Shown one piece after another: positions 4,549 through 5,048 of a stretch of DNA of 5,048 nucleotides; position 1 is the stretch's first letter, and every line of letters starts with the position of its first letter. The position numbers and the translations under genes were made by a program. The notes under the pieces are model-generated. The model was not told where the DNA came from. It saw nothing but the letters and a program-made list of their open reading frames with translations, and ran no database searches. Source of the DNA: JARRJY01 sp050116415 (GTDB lineage Bacteria > Pseudomonadota > Gammaproteobacteria > UBA6429 > Thiohalophilaceae); the NCBI GenBank assembly GCA_050116415.1, contig JASFOS010000158.1, positions 1-5,048 of the forward strand, written 5' to 3'.

Positions 4549-5048
4549 TTAATCTTTCCTGAATGCGCTGATGTACATCAGGGCACGAAGCGTGGTGTCC
4601 ATGATGGCCTGATAGCGCCGCGCAACAAAACCTTTGCAGGCTTGCTGGTTTGCCTGCAGTTTGCACGGCGAGTCAGCCGCGCTAAACCGAGCGCGCTCAC
4701 ATTGGCGACCATAGGGTTCGAAATCTTTTTCTACCACGCAGTTCGGAGGCATACTGTGGCCGGAACCACGCAGGTACCAGAACGCGGTTGCAAAGCTCTC
4801 ACCACTGGCGGGCAAGGTGGTATCGCGTACCTGTTTACGGGTATCGTTTGCCAGGTCATCAAGCAAGTGATTGAAAATAAACAGGTAGGAGTTGTCGGCG
4901 TTGGAGGCCGATTGCATCAGCCTGATATTTTTATCCTGTAATTCACGACAGCGTGTTTCATTGAAGGTGTATTCAAAATGGTCCGGTATCATCATGCCAT
5001 CGATGGGATCCGGTTGTTTTTTGACGAAGATGCCTTCAAGCCAGTTAC
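4549..5048 (-). CDS. Unrecognised protein, C-terminal part (5' end beyond right edge)
   Basis: The frame stays open from the window edge to the TAA at 4549-4551, giving about 166 visible residues. An ATG ATG pair occurs at 4990-4995, but the frame continues upstream without a stop (NWLEGIFVKKQPDPIDG before MM), so the real start is probably outside. I do not recognise the family. Counting from the MM pair, the protein is polar and mostly soluble-looking, with cysteines at 16, 86, 99, 111 and 120, a stretch GESFATAFWYLRGSGHSMPP (65-84), and a Cys-rich part FEPYGRQCERARFSAADSPC (92-111). The even number of cysteines around 86-120 would suit disulfides in an exported protein, but no signal peptide can be seen in the part present. 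Codon use resembles the neighbours. It converges on the cytochrome gene and shares its terminator; a functional link is not implied. Confidence 0.72.
   Translation of the reverse strand, partial: NWLEGIFVKKQPDPIDGMMIPDHFEYTFNETRCRELQDKNIRLMQSASNADNSYLFIFNHLLDDLANDTRKQVRDTTLPASGESFATAFWYLRGSGHSMPPNCVVEKDFEPYGRQCERARFSAADSPCKLQANQQACKGFVARRYQAIMDTTLRALMYISAFRKD

Noticed and set aside
4346..4666. 106-residue minus-strand frame overlapping the cytochrome end and the terminator
   Set aside because: It reads through the intrinsic terminator and overlaps two better supported genes; no recognisable protein features.
4642..4941. 99-residue plus-strand frame opposite the right-edge gene
   Set aside because: It is the antisense shadow of a longer, open frame with coding-like codon use, and it has no ribosome site.

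Overview
The window looks like chromosomal DNA from an environmental gammaproteobacterium. Base composition is roughly balanced, genes are tightly packed, and the protein types (DUF2237, EamA permease, MFS permease, YkgJ cysteine-cluster protein, small periplasmic cytochrome c) are common there. This placement is inferred from protein style only; no phylogenetic marker such as rRNA or a ribosomal protein is present. I see no tRNA, rRNA, CRISPR array, transposase or integrase.

Layout, left to right. Positions 1-375 (minus strand) hold the N-terminal part of a DUF2237 protein that runs off the left edge. A 112-base divergent promoter region separates it from an EamA/DMT-type permease (488-1324, plus). 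That gene meets, tail to tail and with a single base between the stop codons, a 12-helix MFS permease (1326-2570, minus). Upstream of the MFS gene on the same strand lie a MerB-like organomercurial lyase homologue (2669-3319) and a YkgJ-type CxxCxxCC protein (3322-3786). The last two are only 2 bases apart and almost certainly co-transcribed. A 208-base intergenic region (3787-3994) contains nested inverted repeats and candidate promoters facing both ways. A secreted monoheme cytochrome c (3995-4507, plus) follows and ends at a strong bidirectional terminator. The last gene (4549-5048, minus) is an unrecognised protein open to the right edge.

The most interesting unit is ykgJ-like / merB-like, perhaps with the MFS gene. 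The lyase homologue keeps the residues that correspond to the MerB catalytic Cys96, Asp99 and Cys159. It has no merA, merR, merT or merP beside it and instead sits behind a cysteine-rich presumed metal-binding protein. One reading is a chromosomal organometal-handling module: a metal-binding protein, a carbon-metal bond lyase and possibly an exporter. The sequence shows the gene order, spacing and conserved residues; the joint function is inference. The cytochrome c, the DMT permease and the DUF2237 protein have no obvious link to it.
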